Part shown: in pieces, positions 1-7,915 of the stretch
Position numbering within the stretch: position 1 is the first letter of the stretch
Layout of the letters: each line of letters opens with the position of its first letter
Source: Ignavibacteriales bacterium
GTDB taxonomy: Bacteria > Bacteroidota > Ignavibacteria > Ignavibacteriales > Ignavibacteriaceae
Direction of reading: 5' to 3'
Assembly: GCA_015709675.1 (NCBI GenBank)
Contig: CP054182.1
Span: 1,157,448-1,221,447 of the forward strand
Length of the DNA stretch: 64,000 bases
The notes under the pieces: generated by a model
What the model was told of the DNA's origin: nothing
Database searches by the model: none
Seen by the model: the letters and a program-made list of their open reading frames with translations, nothing else
Translations under genes and position numbers: made by a program

Positions 1-191
1 CGCTCGTATCAAAAGTTAAAGGTACCGTTGACCCTGCAACCAAAGCTCTCAAATTTGAAGATGTTGAGAGAGGTCCTGACGCTGGTCTTTATGAAGGAAC
101 ACTGAGCGAAGACGGAAAAACCTTTACCGGTAAGTTCTCACTGAACTCAGCTCCAAATAAGACCTTCGACGTAACCCTTAAAATGGACTAA
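1..191 (+). CDS. 3' end of an unidentified gene (partial)
   Basis: The reading frame is open from base 3 to the TAA at 189-191, so 62 codons of the C-terminus are visible and the start lies outside the window. The tail ends FDVTLKMD. Short beta-strand-like stretches alternate with Gly/Asp turns (GPDAG, EDGKTFTG), which fits a secreted or cell-surface beta-rich protein. No family can be named. It lies 29 bases upstream of the PEGA lipoprotein gene on the same strand without an obvious terminator between them, so the two may be co-transcribed. Confidence 0.7.
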   Translation, partial: LVSKVKGTVDPATKALKFEDVERGPDAGLYEGTLSEDGKTFTGKFSLNSAPNKTFDVTLKMD

Positions 192-220
192 AATTAATTA
201 TATATATCAGGAGATAATTC

Positions 221-967
221 ATGAAAAAACTTCTTTATTCCGTTATGGTCCTGTCGCTCGGATTTTTCCTTGCGTCATGCGACGAAACAACAACCGATCC
301 GGATCCGGTAGCCGGCACAGGCAATATCGTTCTTACTTCAACTCCTTCAGGAGCTCAGATTTTCCAGGGTACAACCAACTCTGGCAAAGTTACTCCTGAT
401 ACTCTGAAGAATGTAACTGCCGGTTCAGTAAGCATCACTCTGAAACTGAGTGACTACAAGGATACAACCTTCACTGTAACAGTCACCTCAGGTCAGACTA
501 CAACCAAAGCTGTTACTTTAACCCCGGTTCCGCTTTTAGTTGAAACCTTCAATGATATCCAGCTCTTTGAAAAAGCTGCAAGCGGTTTCTCAGGACTTGA
601 TCTCTCATCAGGCACCAGAGTTAATTCTACCTCAGCAGATGCTGATATCTTCTTTGATGTAACCGAAATAAAGAGCCAGCACCTCCGTCCTGGCACCACA
701 CTTCGTTACACTGATTTCTACAATGGCGTAACTGCTACCAATCTTGATGACGGCGCAGATGCTCCTGCTTATTCAAGCACCAGCGGTGAGTGGACCTATA
801 CTAAAGCAAGTACTTCAACTACGTATAGCTTCCTCTATACCAACGATCTGAATTTTGTAAAACTGAAAATCACCTCAACCGGCGGCGGCACAGGCCCATC
901 CGATCCGGATAAGTGGGTAAGAGTTTCTTACAAATACAATCAGACCGCAAGAGACAGAAGATTCTAA
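221..967 (+). CDS. PEGA-domain lipoprotein
   Basis: Predicted lipoprotein of 248 residues. The N-terminus MKKLLYSVMVLSLGFFLASC is a signal peptide ending in a lipobox (LASC), so Cys20 should be lipidated. Residues about 34-101 form one PEGA domain (GNIVLTSTPSGAQIF...TPDTLKNV...VTSGQTTTKAVTL), a small beta-sandwich found in surface proteins. The last ~140 residues form a domain shared with the next gene, with the near-invariant stretch KSQHLRPGTTLRYTDFYN and the ending SYKYNQTARDRRF. A good ribosome site (AGGAG at 209-213) sets the start. A strong terminator follows directly, so this gene can end its own transcript. The function of the shared C-terminal domain is unknown. Confidence 0.85.
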   Translation: MKKLLYSVMVLSLGFFLASCDETTTDPDPVAGTGNIVLTSTPSGAQIFQGTTNSGKVTPDTLKNVTAGSVSITLKLSDYKDTTFTVTVTSGQTTTKAVTLTPVPLLVETFNDIQLFEKAASGFSGLDLSSGTRVNSTSADADIFFDVTEIKSQHLRPGTTLRYTDFYNGVTATNLDDGADAPAYSSTSGEWTYTKASTSTTYSFLYTNDLNFVKLKITSTGGGTGPSDPDKWVRVSYKYNQTARDRRF

Positions 968-981
968 TCTCTTAATTCTTA

Positions 982-1013
982 GGCCGCCTTTCTAAAAAGG
1001 CGGCCTTTTTTTT
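982..1013 (+). terminator. Rho-independent terminator after the PEGA lipoprotein gene
   Basis: A perfect 10-bp stem (GGCCGCCTTT at 982-991 pairing with 996-1005) with a CTAA loop is followed by eight T residues (1006-1013). It starts 14 bases after the stop codon. Confidence 0.9.
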
Positions 1014-1034
1014 AACTTTATGTTAGGGGCTCAA

Positions 1035-2207
1035 ATGAACTTCAAAATCCTTCTCCTGCAGAGCATTATGGCAATGCTTCTGCTAAACTCATGTTCCGAT
1101 GAAAAACCAACTGAACCAAACGAACCAGTTTATGGCTATGTTTATATTGTCACCCAGCCGGATAGTGCCGAAATATTTGTAAACGATATAAGTACTTCCA
1201 AATTCTCACCTGATACAATTAAAGTGCCCGTTGGCAATCAAAAAATTTCAATTAAAAAAAGCGGTTATCGAGACACTACTTTAACAGTGACGGTAGTTAA
1301 AGAGGAATATATTTTGAGAACAATTCAGCTTTTACCTGGCGTCACTGGCAGCATCTACATTAATAGTAATCCCGCTAATGCGAAAATATACGTAAATGGT
1401 GTCAATACAAACAAAGCAACTCCAAATACAATTTCAGGTCTCCTGCCAAAGTCATATGAGTTTACCTTAAAAAAAGTAGGCTATTACGACGTGACCTTTT
1501 TTGTTAATATAATCTCAGGTGAAACTATCGTCAGAAACGTCGATTTGTTGGTGGCTCCACCAGGCTCTATAGTGATTGGCTCATTTCCATCTGGCGCCCA
1601 GATATATAATAATGGTATAAACACTGGCAAAACTACTCCAGACACGATAAACAATCTATATGGAGTTAATAATTTTACACTTAAACTAACTGAATTTTAC
1701 GATACAACTTTTTCTGTAGAAGCACTACCTGGAGAAGTAGTTACAAAGAATATAGTGCTGACACAAGAAATAATACCAATTCTGTCTTTTTCAAACATTA
1801 AACTATTTGAAAAGGCGAGTTCGAATTATTCGGGGTTGAATCTTGCTTCAGGGACATTGGTTAATTCAAATTCTTCAGATGCAGACATTTATCTTGATAT
1901 TGTTGACCTAAAAAGTCAGCATTTAAGGCCTGGTACAACACTTCGTTACACTGATTTTTATAATAATATTTTTTCAGTTAACATCGAAGATGGTATTGAT
2001 GCGCCATTTTACTCAAGCACCAGTGGTGATTGGACTTACTCAAAATCCGGAAATTCAATAACTTACAGTTTTCTTTATACTAATAGCCTCAACTATGTTA
2101 AGTTAATTATAAATTCAAAAGGGGGCGGTACCGGACCAACAGATCCGTTTAGATGGGTTATTGTTTCGTACAAGTATAATCAGACTCAAAGAGATACAAG
2201 ATTCTAA
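1035..2207 (+). CDS. Triple-PEGA lipoprotein, paralogue of the preceding gene
   Basis: Predicted lipoprotein with signal peptide and lipobox LNSC (MNFKILLLQSIMAMLLLNSC). The ATG at 1035 is preferred over the one at 1020 because AGGGG lies 6 bases upstream and the signal peptide begins there. Three PEGA domains follow in tandem (roughly residues 35-105, 107-173 and 175-245), each with the pattern GSI..-P..A.IY-NG..T.K.TP.TI. The C-terminal ~140 residues match those of the upstream lipoprotein closely, including KSQHLRPGTTLRYTDFYN and SYKYNQTQRD. Codon choice is clearly more AT-rich than in the upstream paralogue, which suggests a different history. A strong terminator follows. Confidence 0.83.
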   Translation: MNFKILLLQSIMAMLLLNSCSDEKPTEPNEPVYGYVYIVTQPDSAEIFVNDISTSKFSPDTIKVPVGNQKISIKKSGYRDTTLTVTVVKEEYILRTIQLLPGVTGSIYINSNPANAKIYVNGVNTNKATPNTISGLLPKSYEFTLKKVGYYDVTFFVNIISGETIVRNVDLLVAPPGSIVIGSFPSGAQIYNNGINTGKTTPDTINNLYGVNNFTLKLTEFYDTTFSVEALPGEVVTKNIVLTQEIIPILSFSNIKLFEKASSNYSGLNLASGTLVNSNSSDADIYLDIVDLKSQHLRPGTTLRYTDFYNNIFSVNIEDGIDAPFYSSTSGDWTYSKSGNSITYSFLYTNSLNYVKLIINSKGGGTGPTDPFRWVIVSYKYNQTQRDTRF

Positions 2208-2230
2208 TTTAGATCTCAGGTCTGAAACAA

Positions 2231-2263
2231 AAAGCCGCTCCGTGAAAACGGGGCGGCTTTTTT
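2231..2263 (+). terminator. Rho-independent terminator after the triple-PEGA gene
   Basis: A 13-bp stem with one G-T pair (AAAGCCGCTCCGT at 2231-2243 with 2248-2260), a GAAA tetraloop and a run of six T residues (2258-2263). Confidence 0.92.
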
Positions 2264-2300
2264 ATGGGTATATATCAATAGGGGGGAGCATGAAAATCTT

Positions 2301-2332
2301 CAGTAGAGACGATGCATGCATCGTCTCTACTG
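2301..2332. repeat. 32-bp perfect palindrome, GTAGAGAC family
   Basis: The 16-base arm CAGTAGAGACGATGCA is followed at once by its exact reverse complement. The same core recurs at 2512-2533 and 45893-45922, and palindromes with the same outer arms but other centres occur at 14214-14607, 27401-27535 and 29381-29461. Long open frames crossing this stretch are by-products of the palindromes, not genes. Confidence 0.9.
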
Positions 2333-2511
2333 AGAAAACCCAATCTAAGGTTTTCAGCGTCACGGGGAAGAAGGGAAAGCTGCACAAATGTATCAACCAA
2401 ATCAACCACACCATCGCGACAGCAAGACGACGCAATCGCACGAACTGGATGTGTATATACAATCCGAATAGCGATTGCATCGTCTTTACAAAGGACGAGG
2501 GGTTTTCCACG

Positions 2512-2533
2512 GAGACGATGCATGCATCGTCTC
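2512..2533. repeat. 22-bp palindrome, second copy of the GATGCATGCATC element
   Basis: GAGACGATGCA followed directly by its reverse complement; the core is identical to the one at 2301-2332. The ~180 bases between the two copies contain no supportable gene. Confidence 0.88.
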
Positions 2534-2580
2534 TACCGGAAAAATTCTGATAATTCTATAAATTAATCAGGCAACCCACC

Positions 2581-2615
2581 ATTCAAAATTCATACTTCAT
2601 AATTCACAATTCATA
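2581..2615. repeat. Heptad array (5 units) abutting the aldo/keto reductase stop codon
   Basis: Five consecutive 7-base units (ATTCAAA, ATTCATA, CTTCATA, ATTCACA, ATTCATA) end one base before the minus-strand stop codon at 2617-2619. Read in the sense of that gene they form TGAATT/TGAAGTA units, each carrying a TGA. Confidence 0.85.
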
Positions 2616-2616
2616 A

Positions 2617-3645
2617 TTATCTTCTGTGTTTCAGGATCTTTGATTCCATTCCGCCATAAACCAGTTCTCTGGCTGCAGCGCTTCTGATGAAATCATGAGG
2701 GAAACCGTACTCTATGGCGCTTACTTTTTCCAGGCGGGCAAGGTGGTCATCGGTCAGGGTAACTGAACTATAAGCAAGACTCTCTTTTAACTGCTCCGCA
2801 TTCTTAGCACCGATAACCGGTATAATCACCTGCGGACGCTGCATAACCCACTTCACGGCAACCGCGGCGGAAGGCACTCCGAGCTCCTGCGCGATGGTAT
2901 ATACTTCTTTCGCAATGGCAACAGACCGTTCATTCAGGCGTTTGCTTTCCGGTTTCAGCCGTTTCTTATCATTGTCATTGTTTAAGTACTTTCCCGTAAG
3001 CGCACCTCCTGCAAGAGGAGCCCAGGCAGTGACGGCCATATCGAATGAGTCTGCCATCGGCAGTAAATCTCGCTCTGCATCACGGGTTATCAGACTGTAT
3101 TCTGCCTGTACCGCCTGAAATCTGTTCCACCCGCGGAACTCAGCAATGGTATTTGCCTGTGAGACAATCCACGCAGGTGTGTCGGATATTCCGGCATACA
3201 GAATCTTACCGGAAGATATCAGATCATCAAACGCGCGGAGGATTTCATCTGCGCCGGTAAGACCATCCCATATATGCAGATAGTAGAGGTCTATATATTC
3301 GGTCTGCAGGCGTTTAAGACTTTTTTCAAGTGAGTAGATCATGTTTTTCCGGTTATTCCCCGCGGCGTTAATTTCCCCCTTTTCATTATAGAGGGAGTAT
3401 TTGGTTGCCAGAATAATTTTATCGCGAACCGGTTTTGCAAATTCACCCAGGAAAGATTCTGATGTTCCTTCTGTATATCTGTTAGCGGTATCAACAAAGT
3501 TGCCTCCGGCTTCCACGAACGTGTTAAATACCTTGCGGCTTATTTCCTTGTTGGCGCCGTAGCCCCACTCCTCACCAAAAGTCATTGTTCCAAGACAGAC
3601 CTCCGAAACTTTAAGTCCTGTTTTTCCGAGCAGTTTATAGTTCAC
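2617..3645 (-). CDS. Aldo/keto reductase
   Basis: NAD(P)H-dependent oxidoreductase of 342 residues, predicted to reduce an aldehyde or ketone in the cytoplasm; the substrate is not evident. The AKR catalytic tetrad is present as Asp52, Tyr57 (VDTANRY), Lys82 (ATKY) and His124 (YYLHIW). The N-terminal LGKTGLKVSEVCLGTMTFG and the C-terminal VIPVIGAKNAEQLKESL, which contacts the cofactor, are typical. Length is normal for the family. The gene is divergent from the FAD oxidase gene at 3738 and has no operon partner. A heptad repeat array starts directly after its stop codon. Confidence 0.92.
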   Translation of the reverse strand: MNYKLLGKTGLKVSEVCLGTMTFGEEWGYGANKEISRKVFNTFVEAGGNFVDTANRYTEGTSESFLGEFAKPVRDKIILATKYSLYNEKGEINAAGNNRKNMIYSLEKSLKRLQTEYIDLYYLHIWDGLTGADEILRAFDDLISSGKILYAGISDTPAWIVSQANTIAEFRGWNRFQAVQAEYSLITRDAERDLLPMADSFDMAVTAWAPLAGGALTGKYLNNDNDKKRLKPESKRLNERSVAIAKEVYTIAQELGVPSAAVAVKWVMQRPQVIIPVIGAKNAEQLKESLAYSSVTLTDDHLARLEKVSAIEYGFPHDFIRSAAARELVYGGMESKILKHRR

Positions 3646-3737
3646 GCATACCTCACATTAATAGTAAAAAAGTGTATATTTTTAGGAACGAAATTCTGAA
3701 TTGATAAAGAATTACACACGAAAGATGCCGCAAGATA

Positions 3738-5180
3738 ATGAAAGTTATCACAAATACAGATGAATTTCCTGATTACCTGAAAGACGCTTCAAACTTCAGA
3801 GGAAACTGTGATGCTCTGCTGATGCCGGTGCATGAAGAGGAAATTCAGGAAGCGGTGGAGTTCGCGGGGCGTGAGGGATTACCACTAACCATTGCCGGCA
3901 ACGGTACGGGACTGACCGGAGGACGGGTACCGCAGGGAGGCGCTGTGCTGTCTCTGGAAAAGATTCCTCACCGGATTTTATTTGATGAAGAAAAAAAATG
4001 TGTAACTGTTTCAGCCGGGCTTCCTTTAATCAGACTGCTTGAGGCGGTTGATGAGCGAGGCCTTTTTTTTCCGCCTGATCCTACCGAGAAACTCTGTGCC
4101 TGCGGCGGTATTGTTGCGACGAATGCTTCAGGAGCCAAGTCTTTTTCTTACGGGGCTGTCAGAAATTTTGTTGAATCACTTGATCTCATTCTCGCAGACG
4201 GAAGTTCTTTTACCGTTAAGCGGGGTGAGTTTATTGCATCCGGTAATACCTTTGGAACTCTGACGTTTCTCCGGGAAGGCAATCTTACTTTTTCTCCTCT
4301 CCCAATGCCGGAGGTGAAAAACGCTTCAGGTTATTTTCTCAAATCCGGAATGGACCTGATTGATCTTTTTATCGGTTCGGAGGGGACTCTGGCGCTCACA
4401 CGGAATATAACGTTCCGGCTGCTTCCCAAACCTGCCGGTATCCTCTCCTGCCTGGCTAATTTTGTTACAGAGGAGGGGGCGCTTGATTTTATTCAGGAAT
4501 TGCGTTTACTAAGCGGAGAACAGAAACCGCTTGCCATAGAATATTTTGACCAGGGAGCACTCCGGCTGCTTAAAGCGGATTACCATTTCACGGATGACCG
4601 GGCTGCGGCCGCGGTCTGGTTTGAGTTTGAAACAGCGGAAGAGATTCCAGAGCCATTACTGGATATCCTGACGGCACTATTCGCCGGCTGCGGGGGAAAA
4701 GGAGAGATTATGATGGCATCATCCCCGGGAGAAAGGAGGCAGCTTGAATTGATGCGTCATGCTGCCGCCTATAAGGTGAATGAATACATCGCTTCCAGGG
4801 GAGTGAGAAAGCTGGGGACGGATACAGCAGTACCGGCAGCCGCCTTCAGGGACTTCTATTTTGAAAGCAGAAATCTGGTAAAAAAATCCGGGCTGGATTA
4901 TGTGATCTATGGCCATTTCGGGAACAGTCATATCCACCTGAATATGCTGCCGGAAAATCAGACACAGTTTGAGGCGGGGAAGGAAATCTACGCGGAATTG
5001 TGCAAAAACGCAATCCTGCGCGGCGGGACGGTCTCAGCGGAGCACGGAATTGGTAAAATCAAGAAGGATTACCTGCGGATGATGTACGGAGAGGCTGGAA
5101 TAGGGGCAATGAAGGAGGTAAAACGTGTTTTTGACCCCGGTTTCAGGCTTGGGAGGGGGAATTTATTTGATCCGGACTGA
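3738..5180 (+). CDS. FAD-linked oxidase, GlcD / D-lactate dehydrogenase family
   Basis: Flavoprotein of 480 residues of the GlcD / D-lactate dehydrogenase type, which oxidises 2-hydroxy acids to 2-oxo acids. The FAD_binding_4 (PCMH-type) domain covers about residues 25-200, with the FAD loop AGNGTGLTGGRVPQGG at 53-68 and the DPTEKLCACGG segment after it. The FAD-oxidase C-terminal domain follows, with YGHFGNSHIHLN and the family ending VSAEHGIGKIKKDYL. No 4Fe-4S binding tail is present, so an electron-accepting partner must be encoded elsewhere. The true substrate (glycolate, D-lactate or another) cannot be decided. The gene stands alone on the plus strand. Confidence 0.88.
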   Translation: MKVITNTDEFPDYLKDASNFRGNCDALLMPVHEEEIQEAVEFAGREGLPLTIAGNGTGLTGGRVPQGGAVLSLEKIPHRILFDEEKKCVTVSAGLPLIRLLEAVDERGLFFPPDPTEKLCACGGIVATNASGAKSFSYGAVRNFVESLDLILADGSSFTVKRGEFIASGNTFGTLTFLREGNLTFSPLPMPEVKNASGYFLKSGMDLIDLFIGSEGTLALTRNITFRLLPKPAGILSCLANFVTEEGALDFIQELRLLSGEQKPLAIEYFDQGALRLLKADYHFTDDRAAAAVWFEFETAEEIPEPLLDILTALFAGCGGKGEIMMASSPGERRQLELMRHAAAYKVNEYIASRGVRKLGTDTAVPAAAFRDFYFESRNLVKKSGLDYVIYGHFGNSHIHLNMLPENQTQFEAGKEIYAELCKNAILRGGTVSAEHGIGKIKKDYLRMMYGEAGIGAMKEVKRVFDPGFRLGRGNLFDPD

Positions 5181-5258
5181 ACCCCGACCCCGGATGATTT
5201 GGTTTCAGAATTTATCCGGAAATAATTATATTTGGAATTATAACAAGGAAAAATATCC

Positions 5259-5423
5259 ATGGCAAAACAGCAATCGTTCGGCGATAAGAACAAAAACAAA
5301 AAGCAGCAGTCCGGTGTGAATGTAAAGGTCATCAAGGCAATGAAGACCACTAAGGGCTCTGTAAAATACAGCGAGCGCTTCGTTAAATTAGATACCGTAG
5401 ATAAGGTTACTGAAATAAAGTAA
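5259..5423 (+). CDS. Small basic protein, 54 residues
   Basis: A short gene in a plausible setting: ATG at 5259 with an AAGGAA ribosome site at 5245-5250, an intact frame to TAA at 5421-5423, and a terminator-like hairpin 24 bases later. The protein begins MAKQQSFGDKNKNKKQQSG and continues with a beta-like segment (VNVKVIKAMKTTKGSVKYS, ERFVKLDTVDKVTEIK). It is Lys-rich with no signal peptide. It resembles the small conserved cytoplasmic proteins of this phylum, but I cannot assign a family. A nucleic-acid or ribosome-related role would be a guess from charge alone. Confidence 0.72.
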   Translation: MAKQQSFGDKNKNKKQQSGVNVKVIKAMKTTKGSVKYSERFVKLDTVDKVTEIK

Positions 5424-5447
5424 TTTTACCGCTATCGGCAGAGTTTG

Positions 5448-5477
5448 AGGCCGTCCCCTAACCTGGATGGCCTTTTT
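5448..5477 (+). terminator. Probable terminator after the 54-residue protein gene
   Basis: A 9-bp stem with one G-T pair (AGGCCGTCC at 5448-5456 with 5465-5473) and an 8-base loop, followed by a short T run. Confidence 0.65.
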
Positions 5478-5499
5478 GCTTTTAAAGGAGGCTTGGTTT

Positions 5500-5576
5500 T
5501 TGGTTCGTAGTTCTTGGTTCTTGGTTCGTAGTTCTTGGTGCTTAGTTCTTGGTTCTTGGTGCTTAGTTCTTGGTTC
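5500..5576. repeat. Heptad array (11 units), TTGGTTC type
   Basis: Eleven uninterrupted 7-base units drawn from four related forms: TTGGTTC, GTAGTTC, TTGGTGC and TTAGTTC. The phase never slips across 77 bases. The following 34 bases separate it from a second heptad array of different sequence. Confidence 0.88.
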
Positions 5577-5610
5577 GAATATTCGAAGAATTAAAATTTC
5601 ACAGTTAACA

Positions 5611-5694
5611 ATTCATACTTCACAATTCATACTTCATACTTCACAATTCATACTTCATACTTCACAATTCATACTTCATACTTCATACTTCAAT
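5611..5694. repeat. Heptad array (12 units) next to the dctM stop codon
   Basis: Twelve uninterrupted 7-base units (ATTCATA, CTTCACA, CTTCATA) end two bases before the dctM stop codon on the minus strand. Read in the dctM sense the units are TGAAGTA/TGAATTG-like and carry TGA in each unit. The same units occur after the AKR gene (2581) and after the SARP-like gene (14123). Confidence 0.9.
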
Positions 5695-5696
5695 AC

Positions 5697-7013
5697 CTAT
5701 TTTAATGTCTTCAGAAGCCAGTTTGAAATCTCCGGGAAAAGTGCGACTGCAAGAAGGCATAAAAGCTGCATAATGACATAGGGCACTGCACCTTTATATA
5801 TCTGCATGGTTGAAACTCCTTCCGGAGCGACACCTTTGAGATAAAAAAGTGAAAACCCGAAAGGCGGAGTCAGAAACGAAGTCTGCAAATTAAGCGCGAT
5901 CAGGATGGCGATATATTTCATGTCAAATCCGTAATGCACGGCAATGGGCGCGATGACCGGCACCAGAATAAAAACAATCTCAATAAAATCAATAAAAAAT
6001 CCCGCGATAAAAATGAGCAGCATCATAAGAAAAAGAAAAAGATGCGGTCCAAGTTCCGAGGCGATAATCAGTTCCGTCAGATAGCGGTCTCCGTTGAGCC
6101 CTCTGAAAACCAGCGCGAATGCCGAAGCGCCTATGAGAATCATAAAAACCATTGAAGTAATGGTAACCGTTTTGGTTGAAACATACTTCAGGTTTTCAAA
6201 CGAGAGTTTTTTCTTGTAGAGGGTCAGAAGCGCTGCACCCATTGCTCCGACTGCAGCCGCTTCGGTGGGAGACGCAATGCCGGCAAAAATGGAACCAAGC
6301 ACGGCAATTACGAGCATTCCAGGGAGCAGAAGCGAGGTAACAATCCGCCGCAATTTTCCTTCATGCGAGAACCCGGCCAGTGCTTCAGCGGGCATGGCGG
6401 GGAATACTGCCGGTCGGAGCAGAGTAACCGACAATATATATACGAAGTAAAGCAGCACCAGAAAAATGCCCGGACCGGTTGCGGCAATAAAAAGATCACC
6501 TATGGGAAGATTCAAAACGCTTCCCAGCAGAATCAGAATAACACTCGGGGGAATAATCTGCCCCAGAGTTCCTGATGCCGCGATGATTCCCGCTGAGGCC
6601 TGTATATCACAATTGCGTTTAATCATAACGGGAAGACCGAGGACGCCAAGTGTTACAACGGTGGCCCCGACGATGCCGGTTGATGCACCAAGAATTGCTC
6701 CGACAAAAAGAACGGCAAAGGCAAGTCCCCCGCGCAGCTTCCCGAATATGAGGGCGAGTGTTTCAAGCAGCTCTTCGGCAATACCTGATTTCTCAAACAT
6801 CAGTCCCATAAAAATGAACATTGGAACGGAAATCAGTACATAGTTTGTCATAGTTCCCCAGATGCGCAGGGGGAGCAGATAAAAAAAGTCAAACCCGAAA
6901 ACCAGCATTCCAAATACTACTGAAACACCTCCGAGGGTAAAGGCAACGGGAAATCCGGAGAGAAGGAAAATAATAACTACTGCAAAGAAGAGCAGCGGCA
7001 GGACATCATTCAT
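5697..7013 (-). CDS. dctM: TRAP transporter large permease DctM
   Basis: Large membrane subunit (438 residues, about 12 hydrophobic segments) of a tripartite ATP-independent periplasmic transporter, which uses an ion gradient to import organic acids such as C4-dicarboxylates or sialic acid. Family features include the N-terminal LSGFPVAFTLGG, the re-entrant GASTGIVGATVVTLGVLGLPVM segment near residue 100, SGTLGQIIPPSVILI near 150, and ASPTEAAAVGAMGA in the middle. It overlaps dctQ by 8 bases and is the last gene of a five-gene overlapping operon. No DctP-type substrate-binding protein gene is present in the window. Confidence 0.93.
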   Translation of the reverse strand: MNDVLPLLFFAVVIIFLLSGFPVAFTLGGVSVVFGMLVFGFDFFYLLPLRIWGTMTNYVLISVPMFIFMGLMFEKSGIAEELLETLALIFGKLRGGLAFAVLFVGAILGASTGIVGATVVTLGVLGLPVMIKRNCDIQASAGIIAASGTLGQIIPPSVILILLGSVLNLPIGDLFIAATGPGIFLVLLYFVYILSVTLLRPAVFPAMPAEALAGFSHEGKLRRIVTSLLLPGMLVIAVLGSIFAGIASPTEAAAVGAMGAALLTLYKKKLSFENLKYVSTKTVTITSMVFMILIGASAFALVFRGLNGDRYLTELIIASELGPHLFLFLMMLLIFIAGFFIDFIEIVFILVPVIAPIAVHYGFDMKYIAILIALNLQTSFLTPPFGFSLFYLKGVAPEGVSTMQIYKGAVPYVIMQLLCLLAVALFPEISNWLLKTLK

Positions 7014-7548
7014 GTGTCAGGCCCTTCCCTTCCCCGCCGCGAAAGCGGATAAAGGTTTTAATAAACGTGCTTATCCCCGCAAGCATCAGAAGCAGGAAGG
7101 AAAGGGGAATCATGGCTTTCAGTATATATCTCCCCGGCAGCCCGCCGCCGTCAGGAGAGCGCTCAAGCACACGCCAGGAGCTGGTGACAAAGAACTCTGA
7201 GGAAACAATGCCAGTGATGCAAAAAGGAATCAGAAAAAGGATAATGCCTGCCATCTCAACAATCATCTGCTTCCGCGGATTCAGGCCGGAGTGGAAAACG
7301 TCAATGCGGACATGCTCATTGGTCAGGTACGTATATCCCGCTCCGAGGAGAAAGATAAGAGAATAAAGATGCCACTCAAGCTCCTGCAGGGCAACGCTGC
7401 TGCTGCTGAATATATACCGCGCGGCCACGTCATAACAGATGATCAGGAGGAGTAAAATGGTTACAGCCGCCGCTGCTCCGCCGGTTATTCTCTGAACCCG
7501 GTCAATAACTCCGGTGATTAATGATACTGCACCTTTACTCAAACGCAT
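7006..7548 (-). CDS. dctQ: TRAP transporter small permease DctQ
   Basis: Small membrane subunit of the TRAP transporter (180 residues, four hydrophobic segments). The family motif is recognisable in LQELEWHLYSLIFLLGAGYT and in the HVRIDVFHSGLNPRKQ stretch. It works in complex with DctM, whose gene overlaps its 3' end. The 5' end overlaps the upstream yraN-like gene by 14 bases, so translation is probably coupled along the operon. Confidence 0.9.
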   Translation of the reverse strand: MRLSKGAVSLITGVIDRVQRITGGAAAAVTILLLLIICYDVAARYIFSSSSVALQELEWHLYSLIFLLGAGYTYLTNEHVRIDVFHSGLNPRKQMIVEMAGIILFLIPFCITGIVSSEFFVTSSWRVLERSPDGGGLPGRYILKAMIPLSFLLLMLAGISTFIKTFIRFRGGEGKGLTHE

Positions 7549-7915
7549 TCTCCAGATGGGTTATTTTATATTCATCTTCAGCGGTTTTCAGGATTCCCAC
7601 CACGTCAAACCGGCATTCGGTACCGGTAATTTTCTTTTCATGAAGGTAGGCTTCCGCGGTTTTTCTGATCTGCAGGATTTTCCCTTTTGTTATTCCTTCT
7701 TCGGGAAGACCAAAATAAAGATTAAGCCGTGTTTTTACTTCAATAAAGACCAGCGTATTGCCATGCCAGGCAATCAGATCAATTTCCCCCTTGCCATAGC
7801 GGTATTGTTTTTCAATAATGGCAAAACCTTTCTGTTCAAGAAAATCCACAGCCATCTTTTCGCCGAAATCGCCCTTGTTTTTAGTTGAGCCGGAGTTCAT
7901 ACTGTCTTCCCTCAA
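7535..7915 (-). CDS. UPF0102 / YraN-family endonuclease-like protein
   Basis: Small cytoplasmic protein of the UPF0102 (YraN) family, which has a restriction-endonuclease-like fold. The PD-(D/E)XK core is visible as GEIDLIAWHGNTLVFIEVKTR, with Asp46, Glu59 and Lys61. The N-terminal KGDFGEKMAVDFLEQKGF is also typical. An internal ATG (residue 6, MNSGSTKN) is an alternative start. The gene overlaps rnhB upstream by 35 bases; rnhB-yraN pairing is common in bacteria, which supports both calls. The biological role of the family is unsettled. Confidence 0.9.
   Translation of the reverse strand: MREDSMNSGSTKNKGDFGEKMAVDFLEQKGFAIIEKQYRYGKGEIDLIAWHGNTLVFIEVKTRLNLYFGLPEEGITKGKILQIRKTAEAYLHEKKITGTECRFDVVGILKTAEDEYKITHLENAFE

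Noticed and set aside
2161-2566. Several open frames of 80-130 codons on both strands
   Set aside because: They run through terminator and palindrome DNA, so both strands appear open; none has a sensible ribosome site or protein-like composition.
5500-5694. Possible CRISPR array or coding sequence in short tandem repeats
   Set aside because: The unit is 7 bases with no spacers, and the frame across it encodes only a low-complexity peptide.
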